From: Variovorax sp. dw_308
GTDB taxonomy: Bacteria > Pseudomonadota > Gammaproteobacteria > Burkholderiales > Burkholderiaceae_C
NCBI RefSeq assembly: GCF_019207085.1
Contig: NZ_JAATOM010000029.1
Location: 1 to 64,000 of the forward strand
Direction: 5' to 3'
DNA length: 64,000 bases
The position numbers were made by a program, and so were the translations under genes. The notes beneath the pieces were generated by a model. That model had not been told where the DNA came from. It worked only from the letters and a program-made list of their open reading frames with translations, and searched no databases. Below are positions 37,545 to 44,834 of the stretch, in pieces. Each line of letters starts with the position of its first letter. Within the stretch, counting starts at the first letter, position 1.

Positions 37545-38222
37545 TCAGCAGTCCGTAATATAGGCGACAGATGGCATCTGGAAGAACGACCGCACCAGTC
37601 GCCGGTTCTTCTGCATTTGGCGCAGCTGTTGCTCGACTCGGATGGCCAGTTTCTCGCCGCGGCGCGCAGCGCGTTACGGGCCACGCCTGTTCGCTTGACA
37701 TGACTCCACACCAGCTCGTCCGGGCTCAGGTCGGGTGCGTAGCCGGGCAAGATGTGCATGGTGAGCTTGCCATTGGTTGAAGCGATGTATTCGCGCACGT
37801 TGCCCGGGGCGCTCGACGACCGGGGTCTTGCCCCGCACCGGCCAAGTCTTGCCGTGCACCGTGTCTGCGCGAAAGCCGGACTCGTCCCAGAAGTAGACGT
37901 CGGCCTCGGTTTGCCTCGCAGCAGCAGCGATACCGGGGTAGGTCTCACGCTGCCAGCGCTCGATGGCTTGCGGGTCGCGCTGGTAGGCGCGCTGCAACGG
38001 CTTCTGCGGCGACATCCCCCAGCGCGCCAACAACCTGCCCTCAGCCGTGACGCCCAGCTTCACGCTGAACTTCTGCTCGATCAGGGTGGCGGCGATCTGG
38101 CGCGTCCACAGGCCGAAGTCCAGTCCGTACTGTCGCGGGTCGCGTCCGTTGATCCAACGAAATACTTGCTCCTGCTGCTTGATGGTGAGCTTGGCCGGCC
38201 GGCCCGTCGCCGGCGTGGACGC
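37545..38222 (-). pseudogene. IS630-family transposase with internal deletion
   Basis: The frame from about 38222 reads RPAKLTIKQQEQVFRWINGR, then PRQYGLDFGLWTRQI, TPQKPLQRAYQRDP-like and YFWDESGFRADTVHGKTW (catalytic Asp/Glu region), up to PVVERPGQR. The sequence then jumps to REYIASTNGKLTMHILPGYA PDLSPDELVW in another frame and ends VAYITDC-stop at 37545. About 60 codons of the catalytic core are missing at about 37800, so the enzyme is dead. Its N-terminus is joined in frame to an IS3 OrfB start. Confidence 0.82.
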
Positions 38223-38318
38223 CAGCGCATCGACCTCGGGTGGGTTGCGGTAGCTGTCGCGGGAGAGCCCCACAAGCCTGCATGCGCGCCGCTCGCTCAG
38301 ATCGCATTGATCGATCAT
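38223..38318 (-). pseudogene. IS3 OrfB N-terminal stub fused to IS630
   Basis: The first 31 codons (MIDQCDLSERRACRLVGLSR and DSYRNPP) are the conserved start of an IS407-type OrfB. They continue in frame into the IS630 sequence. This is a chimaeric junction from IS insertion or recombination. The matching OrfA lies just upstream at 38351-38617. Confidence 0.75.
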
Positions 38319-38350
38319 GGTGGCGATGGCGGCACGCTTGGCCTGTGGGG

Positions 38351-38617
38351 CTATCGCTTTACCCCCAAGGCGGTGTTCAGCGCATGAATGTCCAGGTGGG
38401 CTTCGGCCAACAGCTTCTTGAGCTTGTTGTTCTCGGCCTCGAGTTCACGCAGCCGCCTGGCATCGGGCACATCCATGCCGCCGTACTTGGCGCGCCATTT
38501 GTAGAAGGTGGCGTCGCTGAAGCCGCCCTTGCGGCACAGCTCCTTGATCGGCAAACCGGCCTCGGCCTGCTTGATGAAACCGATGATCTGCTCTTCGGTG
38601 AATCTACTCTTTCTCAT
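38351..38617 (-). CDS. IS3-family OrfA (IS407-like)
   Basis: This 88-residue helix-turn-helix protein reads MRKSRFTEEQIIGFIKQAEA, then LCRKGGFSDATFYKWRAKYG and LRELEAENNKLKKLLAEAHL, a textbook IS3 OrfA with a leucine zipper. Its OrfB survives only as a 31-codon stub here. A C-terminal OrfB piece of similar type occurs at 40235-40498. Without OrfB it cannot transpose. Confidence 0.9.
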   Translation of the reverse strand: MRKSRFTEEQIIGFIKQAEAGLPIKELCRKGGFSDATFYKWRAKYGGMDVPDARRLRELEAENNKLKKLLAEAHLDIHALNTALGVKR

Positions 38618-38799
38618 GTCCGTCATTCTCCAAGTTGACGGACTTCACTGCCATTACGCTGGTACGGCTGGGAGGGGGCAGGTCAGTCGCGCCGTGAAAG
38701 CCCGACTTGCTCGCCCCGGTGCGGTCGCTCGCGTGGTGAGCGTGATCCTTGGGATCGCAGCCCTGTCGACCTGCTGGCGCTTCGACGGCACCAATTCGC

Positions 38800-38945
38800 T
38801 TGGGTGCGCCGGGAGACCGGCAAGGAGTAAGTGGTGAAAGTCCACCGCAATGAAGGAATAGCGAACCGCATTGGCCCCGAGCCGTGCGCAGGCATCCGCG
38901 AGGGTGTCGGCGAAGCGTCGGTAGGGGAACGCAGCGTATGACGTC
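38800..38945 (+). ncRNA. Probable group II intron 5' fragment (domain I)
   Basis: GTGCGCCGGGAGACCGG is followed by GGTGAAAGTCCACCGC, GAACCGCATTGGCCCCGAG and GGTGTCGGCGAAGCGTCGGT. This resembles the conserved 5' part of bacterial group II introns, which begin GTGYG and carry a GTGAAAGTCC stem. No reverse-transcriptase gene or domain V/VI follows, so only the beginning is left. The boundaries are approximate; a covariance-model search would settle it. Confidence 0.4.
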
Positions 38946-38963
38946 GCGTGCATTCAAGACCTA

Positions 38964-39176
38964 TTGCACAGGCTGGCGACTATTTCTCTCTTGGGCGAGT
39001 ACCAGTGGGGAATTGATGTTGGCTGTACGCAGCGTGCTGTTTGGGGTCAGGACATTGCCCGGTACAGGATGAAGCTGCCTGGGCCAGGCCGCACGCCATG
39101 GTTCACGAAGGAGTTTGTCGATCAGATCCTGCAGGAGACTCATTTGAGCTTGGCTCGAGCAGATCGGGAGGCGTGA
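38964..39176 (+). CDS. Hypothetical protein, possibly partial
   Basis: This 70-codon frame from a TTG contains a coding-like C-terminal part (GRTPWFTKEFVDQILQETHL SLARADREA). No family is recognised. The frame is open further upstream, so this is probably the 3' end of a gene cut by the intron-like fragment. Its stop overlaps the start of the next frame (TGATG). Confidence 0.35.
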   Translation: MHRLATISLLGEYQWGIDVGCTQRAVWGQDIARYRMKLPGPGRTPWFTKEFVDQILQETHLSLARADREA

Positions 39177-39355
39177 TGGGCACGGTCATCAGCTTGCCAT
39201 CTCGGGGTCGCTCGGTGCTTCCCGATGATGCGCCTTGGATCCCGGGGAGCGCTCAGAAAACGCCAACAGGCAGTGACGTTCGCGACGAGCGCGAACCGGG
39301 CGCACACTACCTGTCACTCGTCGTCAAGCATCCGGCTCGCCTTGCTGCCCAGTGA
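39176..39355 (+). CDS. Hypothetical protein, 3'-truncated
   Basis: This 59-codon frame starts MGTVISLPSRGRSVLPDDAP and overlaps the upstream stop. It runs into the tail of the recombinase pseudogene on the other strand at about 39314, so its natural C-terminus has probably been lost. The function is unknown. Confidence 0.35.
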   Translation: MGTVISLPSRGRSVLPDDAPWIPGSAQKTPTGSDVRDEREPGAHYLSLVVKHPARLAAQ

Positions 39356-40196
39356 GCTCTCGGCGCGGAAGTAACCCATCACGGTCGTGACGCTGTGATG
39401 CCCCGTCATCGCCATTGTTTCGGGCAGCGACATCGCCTGTCGCCCGGACTCCGTCACAAAGCCCGCCCGCAGCGAGTGCGCAGAAAAATCCCCCTCGACG
39501 CCGGCGAGCACACACCGCTCCTTGACGATATCGCGCACCGCGGCGGGTGCCAGGGGCTCGCCCAGATGCCCGCCCTTGCGGATGCGGCGGAAGAGGGCGC
39601 CTTCCTTGATCCCGCTGGCAGCCAGCCAGGCCTGCATCGCCAGCGCAGCGCTGCCCACAAGCGGCTTCACGTCTTCCGGGCGTTCGGCGCCGGTCTGGTT
39701 CGTCTTGGAGTGCCCCAGGGTGTAAACGTAGGCGATTGCGCAGGCATGGGGATTGACCCGCCGCAGGTTTTCAAAGGTCGCCCCCGCCACTTCGGAGCGA
39801 CGCCGCCCGCCCGAAGCCCACGCAAACAGGAGCAGCGCGCGATCGCGCTTGCCGCGCAGGGTGTCATCACAGGTCGCCAGCACCGCCTGCAGCGGATCCT
39901 TTGTCAGCGCGCGCTGCTTGTGCGCGCGCGCGCCACGTTGCGCGTAGGCACGGCGCGTGCGGCCCAGCAGTTCCCGCACCAGGGCATCGCCGCACGGATT
40001 GTTTTCCTTCGCCAACTGATGTGCTTTCGAAAGCACCGCCACGCGGTGCACCAGCGTATTGAGCGCCGGCCACCCCCAGCTTTGCCTTGTACCCGTTGGC
40101 CACGAGCGCCTGGTCGATCTCGGGCGGCAGTTCATGCACGAGTTTGGACTTCGTTCTGGCAGCGGATTTCGAGCTCGCCGGCGTTTTCGCGTCCAT
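39314..40196 (-). pseudogene. Tyrosine recombinase, broken copy
   Basis: This is a second copy of the recombinase at 41430-42641, lacking its N-terminal SAM-like domain. A frameshift near 40070 lies between the KLVHELPPEIDQALVANGYK part and the NTLVHRVAVLSKAHQLAKE part. The catalytic domain is otherwise whole: ASGGRRRSEV (Arg), SAHSLRAGF (His-x-x-Arg), GHHSVTTVMGYF (His and Tyr). Loss of the core-binding domain makes activity unlikely. Confidence 0.85.
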
Positions 40197-40234
40197 CGCG
40201 TTGCCGTTACCGTCACGCGCGTACGTGGGCTGCC

Positions 40235-40498
40235 GGCTTCGTGCGTTGGTACAACCATGATCATCGACACAGCGGCATCCGCTACGTCAGCCCAGCGCAG
40301 CGCCACGACGGTGAAGACCAGGCCATCCTTGCTGCGCGTCACGCGCTGTACACCTGTGCCCGCGCGCTCAACCCAGCGCGCTGGTCAGGCCCCACACGCA
40401 ACTGGTCGCCTATCGGCCCAGTGACCCTCAACCCCGAACGAGACTGCATCGTTCAGGCAAATGCGAGGGTGCCAGACATACAGCCGCTGGCTGCATGA
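40235..40498 (+). pseudogene. IS3 OrfB C-terminal remnant
   Basis: FVRWYNHDHRHSGIRYVSPA QRHDGED followed by ARHALYTCARALNPARWSG is the C-terminal tail of an IS407-type OrfB. The first two-thirds are missing. It is joined directly to the recombinase pseudogene. Confidence 0.8.
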
Positions 40499-40818
40499 AT
40501 CAGGCGACAACTGCCTTGACGCGCGCCGCCCTTCAGGCGCGGCTTGTCGCACGTGATCGGCGACCGTGCTCCCTTGCCAAGCCATTGCTGCGGGGCATCC
40601 CGGTGACGCAATTCCTCTCGACGCTTGCGAACCAAATTTGTCACTTCGTCCTTGTGCGAAGCAAATCCGTCACTCTGCAAAAGCGGCGCTGGGTGCCGCC
40701 GTGTGGTGCGACCCAGTGGCGCCCAACGTTCATTGCCAAAAGTGGGGGGGTGTGAAACCTCTTCGCGCCGGGCGCGACAATCACTCAACGCATTGGGCAC
40801 CCAGAGCAGGAAATTCGC
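40499..40818. other. Non-coding gap
   Basis: No supported gene lies between the IS3 remnant and the BrnA gene. Short frames show no domains. Confidence 0.35.
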
Positions 40819-41085
40819 TCAATGTGCGCGAAGCTTCTCCTGCAGCCAGACCTTGATCAGCGACTGGTACGGCACATCGCGGGCATTGGCCGCGACCTTG
40901 ATCGAGTCCAGCAAATGCTGGGGCAACCGCAGCGAAATCGTCTTCGTCGTCGGCTTCAAATTGGGCAGGGTGACCTTCGCAGCTTTTGACCAGTCCAGGT
41001 GATCCGATGAGTCATGCTTCTCCCAGTACGCACGCTCTTGCGCTTCGCTGGTGAACTTTGGGATGGCTTTAGTCTGCTTGCTCAT
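40819..41085 (-). CDS. brnA: BrnA-type antitoxin (CopG/RHH family)
   Basis: This antitoxin of 88 residues carries a C-terminal ribbon-helix-helix: TKTISLRLPQHLLDSIKVAA, then RDVPYQSLIKVWLQEKL. The N-terminal KFTSEAQERAYWEKHDSSDH LDWS is typical of BrnA/CopG antitoxins, which neutralise BrnT and repress the operon. The ATG at 41085 is chosen because the family begins there. It overlaps the toxin gene by 17 bp. Confidence 0.88.
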   Translation of the reverse strand: MSKQTKAIPKFTSEAQERAYWEKHDSSDHLDWSKAAKVTLPNLKPTTKTISLRLPQHLLDSIKVAANARDVPYQSLIKVWLQEKLRAH

Positions 41086-41368
41086 AGATGGCGCGCTCCT
41101 TTCGGTGCATGTCCCTTGCCGAGATGACACGGATCAACAGATTGGACTGACGCAACGTGAACGTGACATGCAATGCTCTCCCATCGTCGGTCTTTCCCAA
41201 TGCGTGGAACCTAGCTTCCAGATGGCTATGGGCCACGTCTTCCAGGAGCAGCAAAGGCGCGTTGAAGAAGAGTTGCTCGGCTTCTGCCGTTGACACACCG
41301 TGCTTTTCGTTCTTGCGCGCATTGCCCTTGTCCCATTCAAACCCGATGACGGGGCCCAGCTCAATCAT
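41069..41368 (-). CDS. brnT: BrnT-type toxin (RNase-fold)
   Basis: This 99-residue protein matches BrnT: GFEWDKGNARKNEKHGVSTA EAEQLF, a central ALGKTDDGRALHVTFTLR and the C-terminal IRVISARDMHRKERAIYE. BrnT cleaves mRNA and is held in check by BrnA. The order toxin then antitoxin is standard. It is complete and may help keep the surrounding mobile region in the cell. An imperfect TGTA...TACA repeat just upstream may be its operator. Confidence 0.9.
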   Translation of the reverse strand: MIELGPVIGFEWDKGNARKNEKHGVSTAEAEQLFFNAPLLLLEDVAHSHLEARFHALGKTDDGRALHVTFTLRQSNLLIRVISARDMHRKERAIYEQAD

Positions 41369-41429
41369 CTTTGTATATTACCATCATGTACAGAAATCGG
41401 GCTTTCGTCTCTGCCGGCGCGATTCATCG

Positions 41430-42641
41430 TCAATCCTCATCGAGCATGCGGCTCGCCTTGCTGTTGAGCGAGCTTTCAGCGCGGAAGTAGCCCATGACGG
41501 TGGCCACGCTGTGGTGCCCGGTCATCGCCATGGTCTCCGGCAATGACATGGCCTGCTTGCCGGCTTCCGTCACAAACCCCGCCCGCAACGAGTGCGCAGA
41601 AAACTCTCCTTCCACCCCCGCCAGCGCACAGCGCTCCTTCACGATGTCGCGCACGGCCGCCGGTGCCAGCGGCTCGCCCAGATGGCCACCTTTGCGGATG
41701 CGACGGAAGAGGGCGCCTTCCTTGATGCCGCTGGCGGCAAGCCACGCTTGCATCGCCAGCGCCGCGGTTCCGACCAAGGGTTTGATGTCCTCGGGACGGT
41801 CCTGGCCGGACTGGTTGGTCTTGGAGTGAGTGAGGGTGTAGACAAACGACTTGGCGTCGACGCGCCGCAGGTTCTCCAGCGTCGCGCCGGCGACCTCCGA
41901 CCGACGCCTGCCACCGGTGGCCCAGGCAAACAGGAGCAGGGCGCGGTCGCGCTTTCCGCGCAGCGTCTCGTCGCAGGTGGCTAGAACGAGTTGCAACGGA
42001 TCTTTCGTGAGTGCGCGTTGCTTGCGCGGGCGGGAACCGCGTTGGGCGTAGGCACGACGTGTCCTGCCAAGCAATTCGCGCACGAGCGCGTCGCCGCAGG
42101 GATTGCTTTCCTTGGCCAGCTGATGTGCTTTCGAAAGCACCGCCACCCGATGCACCAGCGTGCTGAGCGCCGGCACTCCAATTTTTGCCTTGTACCCATT
42201 GGCCACCAGCGCCTGATCGATCTCCGGCGGCAGCTCATTCACCAGCCCGCTTTTCAGATTCGCCGCTGATCTCGAATTCGTAGTTGTTTTTGCTGCTGAT
42301 TTCACGTGGGCCGCTGCGCCTTCGGTGTCTGCGTTATCCGCGGAGTCCTCGTCGACGGTGTCGGCCTTGCGCGCTGCGTGATCGACGATGAACTGGATCA
42401 CAACCGGAACGGGCACCGGCAATTGCAGCGCCTGACCGTAGCGCGCGGCGAACCAGGCGCACCAGTAGCGCATGGCCGAGGCATAGGAGGCACGCGTGTT
42501 GGCCGATTCACCCTGGCGCAGGAGCGCCCGCGCCGCCGCCTCGGCGGTTTGCGTAAGCCGGGTTGGCTCGAGTGCCGGGCGCCATTCGGGGGCGTTCACG
42601 AGCGAGGGGTGCGGATTGGAGGGATCGCTAGAAATATTCAT
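41430..42641 (-). CDS. Tyrosine recombinase (site-specific integrase), intact
   Basis: This 403-residue recombinase has an N-terminal SAM-like DNA-binding domain (GESANTRASYASAMRYWCAW) and a catalytic domain. The catalytic residues are in ATGGRRRSEVAGATLENL (Arg), FSAHSLRAGFVTEAG (His-x-x-Arg) and MTGHHSVATVMGYF (His and the nucleophilic Tyr). It cuts and joins DNA by a 3'-phosphotyrosine bond. It is divergent from kfrA. Two broken relatives lie at 39314 and 60562, so repeated duplication or recombination has involved this gene. No attachment site is proven. Confidence 0.92.
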   Translation of the reverse strand: MNISSDPSNPHPSLVNAPEWRPALEPTRLTQTAEAAARALLRQGESANTRASYASAMRYWCAWFAARYGQALQLPVPVPVVIQFIVDHAARKADTVDEDSADNADTEGAAAHVKSAAKTTTNSRSAANLKSGLVNELPPEIDQALVANGYKAKIGVPALSTLVHRVAVLSKAHQLAKESNPCGDALVRELLGRTRRAYAQRGSRPRKQRALTKDPLQLVLATCDETLRGKRDRALLLFAWATGGRRRSEVAGATLENLRRVDAKSFVYTLTHSKTNQSGQDRPEDIKPLVGTAALAMQAWLAASGIKEGALFRRIRKGGHLGEPLAPAAVRDIVKERCALAGVEGEFSAHSLRAGFVTEAGKQAMSLPETMAMTGHHSVATVMGYFRAESSLNSKASRMLDED

Positions 42642-42690
42642 ACATATGACATATGATCTGCTACATCATACGCCGATAGGTCACGATAAC

Positions 42691-42710
42691 TATCCCTTAT
42701 CGAGGGTAAA
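42691..42710. promoter_or_regulatory. Candidate KfrA operator
   Basis: TATCCCTTATCGAGGGTA is a near-palindrome (CCCT-TATCG-AGGG) upstream of kfrA and the divergent recombinase. The right half TTATCGAGGGTAA recurs before the second kfrA copy at 58292-58304. KfrA proteins are known to repress their own promoters, so this is a plausible binding site. Confidence 0.45.
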
Positions 42711-42756
42711 TATTACGGGGAAGGGCGGTCGTTCGCCTGAAAGTTGCGAGGTTCAA

Positions 42757-43821
42757 ATGGCTGAGATTCAACAGTTTCGACGTGGTATTCAGGAAGAAGA
42801 CGTGTTCGGGGCCGCGGATGCGCTCCTGGCCGAGGGCTTGAGGCCCACCATCGAGCGCGTGCGGCTCAAGATCGGGCGCGGGTCGCCCAATACCGTCAGC
42901 CCGATGCTGGAGAAATGGTTCGGCACGCTGGCGTCACGGCTGGCCGGTGGCGAGAACCCCGCGGCCAATCTCGCGGCGGGCAATGACGCGGACGGTGTGC
43001 CGGTGAGCGTGCGGAACGCGACCCGGCTACTCTGGGAGACGGCGCGGCGCGAAGCTGATGATGTTCAGCGGCAGGAGCTTGGGAGCGCCCGGGCGCAGCT
43101 CGATGAAACGGCCAATGTACTAGCGGTTGGCCAGGCCGACCTGGCGCAGCGCGAAGCTGCGTTTGAACAGGCCCGGGCCAGCCTGGACGCCGCGCTGGCC
43201 TCCTCGCAGCAGGCGCGCGCGACGCTGGAGCGACAACTGGCCGAACAGACGGCCGAGGCTGCACGGCTGCGGGCCATGTCAGAAGCGGAGATCGCCCGGC
43301 TGAACGCCCTCCTCCAGCAGTCTCACGCCAGCAAGGAACTGCTGCGGCAGGAGCACACGAAGGCGCTGGCCGAGCGGGACAAGGATGCCAAGGCGGAGCG
43401 GGAACGCCACGCCGCCTTGGAACGCCACTCGCATGAGGAGGTCGACCGTGCCCGCCAGGCCTCGAAGCAGCTGGAAGCCGGCTTGGCCCGGGAACAGCAG
43501 CAGCGCTTGCGCAGTGAAGAAGCCGCAGCCCAGACGCTGGAGGCCGGCCGCCGGATGCTGCGCGAGACACAGCAGGCGGCCCAGCAGGTCGAGCGCGAGC
43601 TTCGCGATCAACTCTCCCTGCAGGTGAGCCTGCTGGCGCTGGCGCAATCGGAAGGCTCGGCGCTCCAGCAACGACTCGACGATGCTCTGCGGCAACTCAG
43701 CGAAGAAAAGACATCACATGAGGACACTCGCGCGCTCCTGGTCGGCGCGATAGGCGCCGGGCGCAAGGTTGCCACTCGTGGATCCGGCGCTCGCTTAAAA
43801 GCCAAGCGACTTCGGGGGTAG
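42757..43821 (+). CDS. kfrA: KfrA-like DNA-binding coiled-coil protein
   Basis: The 354-residue protein begins with a KfrA N-terminal DNA-binding domain (EDVFGAADALLAEGLRPTIE RVRLKIGRGSPNTVSPMLEK W, residues about 10-55). A very long Ala/Gln/Glu/Arg-rich coiled coil follows (about residues 95-335) and then a basic tail. Plasmid KfrA is an autorepressor and fibre-forming partition aid. A second, frameshifted copy lies 15.6 kb away at 58354 in the same orientation. The H-NS-family gene follows 60 bp downstream. Confidence 0.9.
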   Translation: MAEIQQFRRGIQEEDVFGAADALLAEGLRPTIERVRLKIGRGSPNTVSPMLEKWFGTLASRLAGGENPAANLAAGNDADGVPVSVRNATRLLWETARREADDVQRQELGSARAQLDETANVLAVGQADLAQREAAFEQARASLDAALASSQQARATLERQLAEQTAEAARLRAMSEAEIARLNALLQQSHASKELLRQEHTKALAERDKDAKAERERHAALERHSHEEVDRARQASKQLEAGLAREQQQRLRSEEAAAQTLEAGRRMLRETQQAAQQVERELRDQLSLQVSLLALAQSEGSALQQRLDDALRQLSEEKTSHEDTRALLVGAIGAGRKVATRGSGARLKAKRLRG

Positions 43822-43881
43822 TTGCTATTAATAGCGGCGCGATCGGATTATTATTCCACGTTGAAAAAATCAGGATAAGCA

Positions 43882-44229
43882 ATGGCAACTCTTTCTCTCG
43901 CCGAAATCGATGCCCAGATCAAGGAGCACGAGGGGCAAATCGCGCAGCTGCAAGCCACCGCCGCGAAGCAACGCGAGGAAGAAATCGGCCGGGTCGTTCA
44001 AGAGTTGCGGCGGAAGATTGCTGAATACCGCATATCCGCGAAAGAACTCGGTTTGACCGGCAAATCGTCGGTGCCGGGTCGTCGTATCGCTCCGGCGGGC
44101 GCGACTCCCACGGGTCCCACTTATACGGGGCCGAAGGGCGAAAAATGGGTCGGTGGCTCGCGCGGGCGCAAACCGCGCTGGCTCGCTGAGCAGTTGGCAA
44201 AGGTAAAGGTCCCATCCGAGTCCACGTAG
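43882..44229 (+). CDS. H-NS-family nucleoid protein
   Basis: This 115-residue protein has an N-terminal coiled coil (AEIDAQIKEHEGQIAQLQAT AAK) for dimerisation and the H-NS-type C-terminal DNA-binding motif (GPKGEKWVGGSRGRKPRWLA EQL). Proteins of this class bind A+T-rich DNA in the minor groove and silence foreign genes. It sits directly beside the A+T-richer biosynthetic island, so it is a good candidate for controlling that island or the mobile element. It is complete. Confidence 0.92.
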   Translation: MATLSLAEIDAQIKEHEGQIAQLQATAAKQREEEIGRVVQELRRKIAEYRISAKELGLTGKSSVPGRRIAPAGATPTGPTYTGPKGEKWVGGSRGRKPRWLAEQLAKVKVPSEST

Positions 44230-44387
44230 ACCCATGACGCGGCCCCGGATTTGCAGCGAGGGTTCCGTCAGCGCCATCGCTTCTGCTAGGAAGCCGCATC
44301 GCCAAGACTGATGCCACGCCACCGCAAGGCTGCGGCTACCCGCGAATCGTTAATAGTCGAGGTTGTCGATCCCCTCACGTCAGACCT

Positions 44388-44463
44388 CTCGCCGTATTTC
44401 AATGGATCAGAAGTCGGCCCTCCGAAGGCCGAGATCCAGGTTCGAATTCTGGCGGCGGGACCA
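44388..44463 (+). tRNA. tRNA-Arg (anticodon CCG)
   Basis: The 76 bases fold as a full tRNA. The acceptor stem CTCGCCG pairs with CGGCGGG, with one G-U pair. The D arm is TTTC/GAAG with GG in the loop. The anticodon stem CGGCC/GGCCG encloses loop CTCCGAA, giving anticodon CCG. The T arm CCAGG/TCTGG has loop TTCGAAT. Discriminator A and an encoded CCA end it. Arg identity elements A20 and C35 are present. The C1-G72 first pair is unusual. It is a stand-alone copy beside mobile genes, not in a tRNA cluster. Confidence 0.7.
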
Positions 44464-44600
44464 TGTGCCAGTAGGTGTTGCCGGGCCGTTTAAGTAGCAC
44501 CCTTTTGGTCATCAAAATGAGTTTTCGTCGCCGTCTCATTCATGGGTAATCGTCCTTTTCGTGCATGTATGGACCCCGCGCCATTTGCAAGCTCTTTTCG

Positions 44601-44770
44601 GGGTGATCGTCCTTTTGGTGCGGCTTGTCAAGGTTAGGGCAAAAATACCATTACGGATCAACGACTTGAGTGAAGGGCTTCTCGCGCAAATCATCCGAAA
44701 TGCAAGCTGCTGATTTCAATGGCGTTTTTACTCGCCGCCCGTGGCAATCCGCACCGAAAGGACGATTACC
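44601..44770. repeat. MITE-like element with inverted ends
   Basis: The left end GGTGATCGTCCTTTTGGTGC matches the reverse complement of the right end (GGTAATCGTCCTTTCGGTGC), and the similarity continues a few bases inward (GG-TTG). The total is about 170 bp with no gene inside. A third, direct copy of the end motif (GGTAATCGTCCTTTTCGTGC) lies at 44545-44565, and GGGGTGATCGT reappears at the very end of the window. These look like ends of one unidentified mobile element family. Confidence 0.5.
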
Positions 44771-44834
44771 TCACATCGAGCTGGGGCAGACCGTTACCAG
44801 CACGCGCGTGCCAAAGTCGCTACACCAAAGCTGG

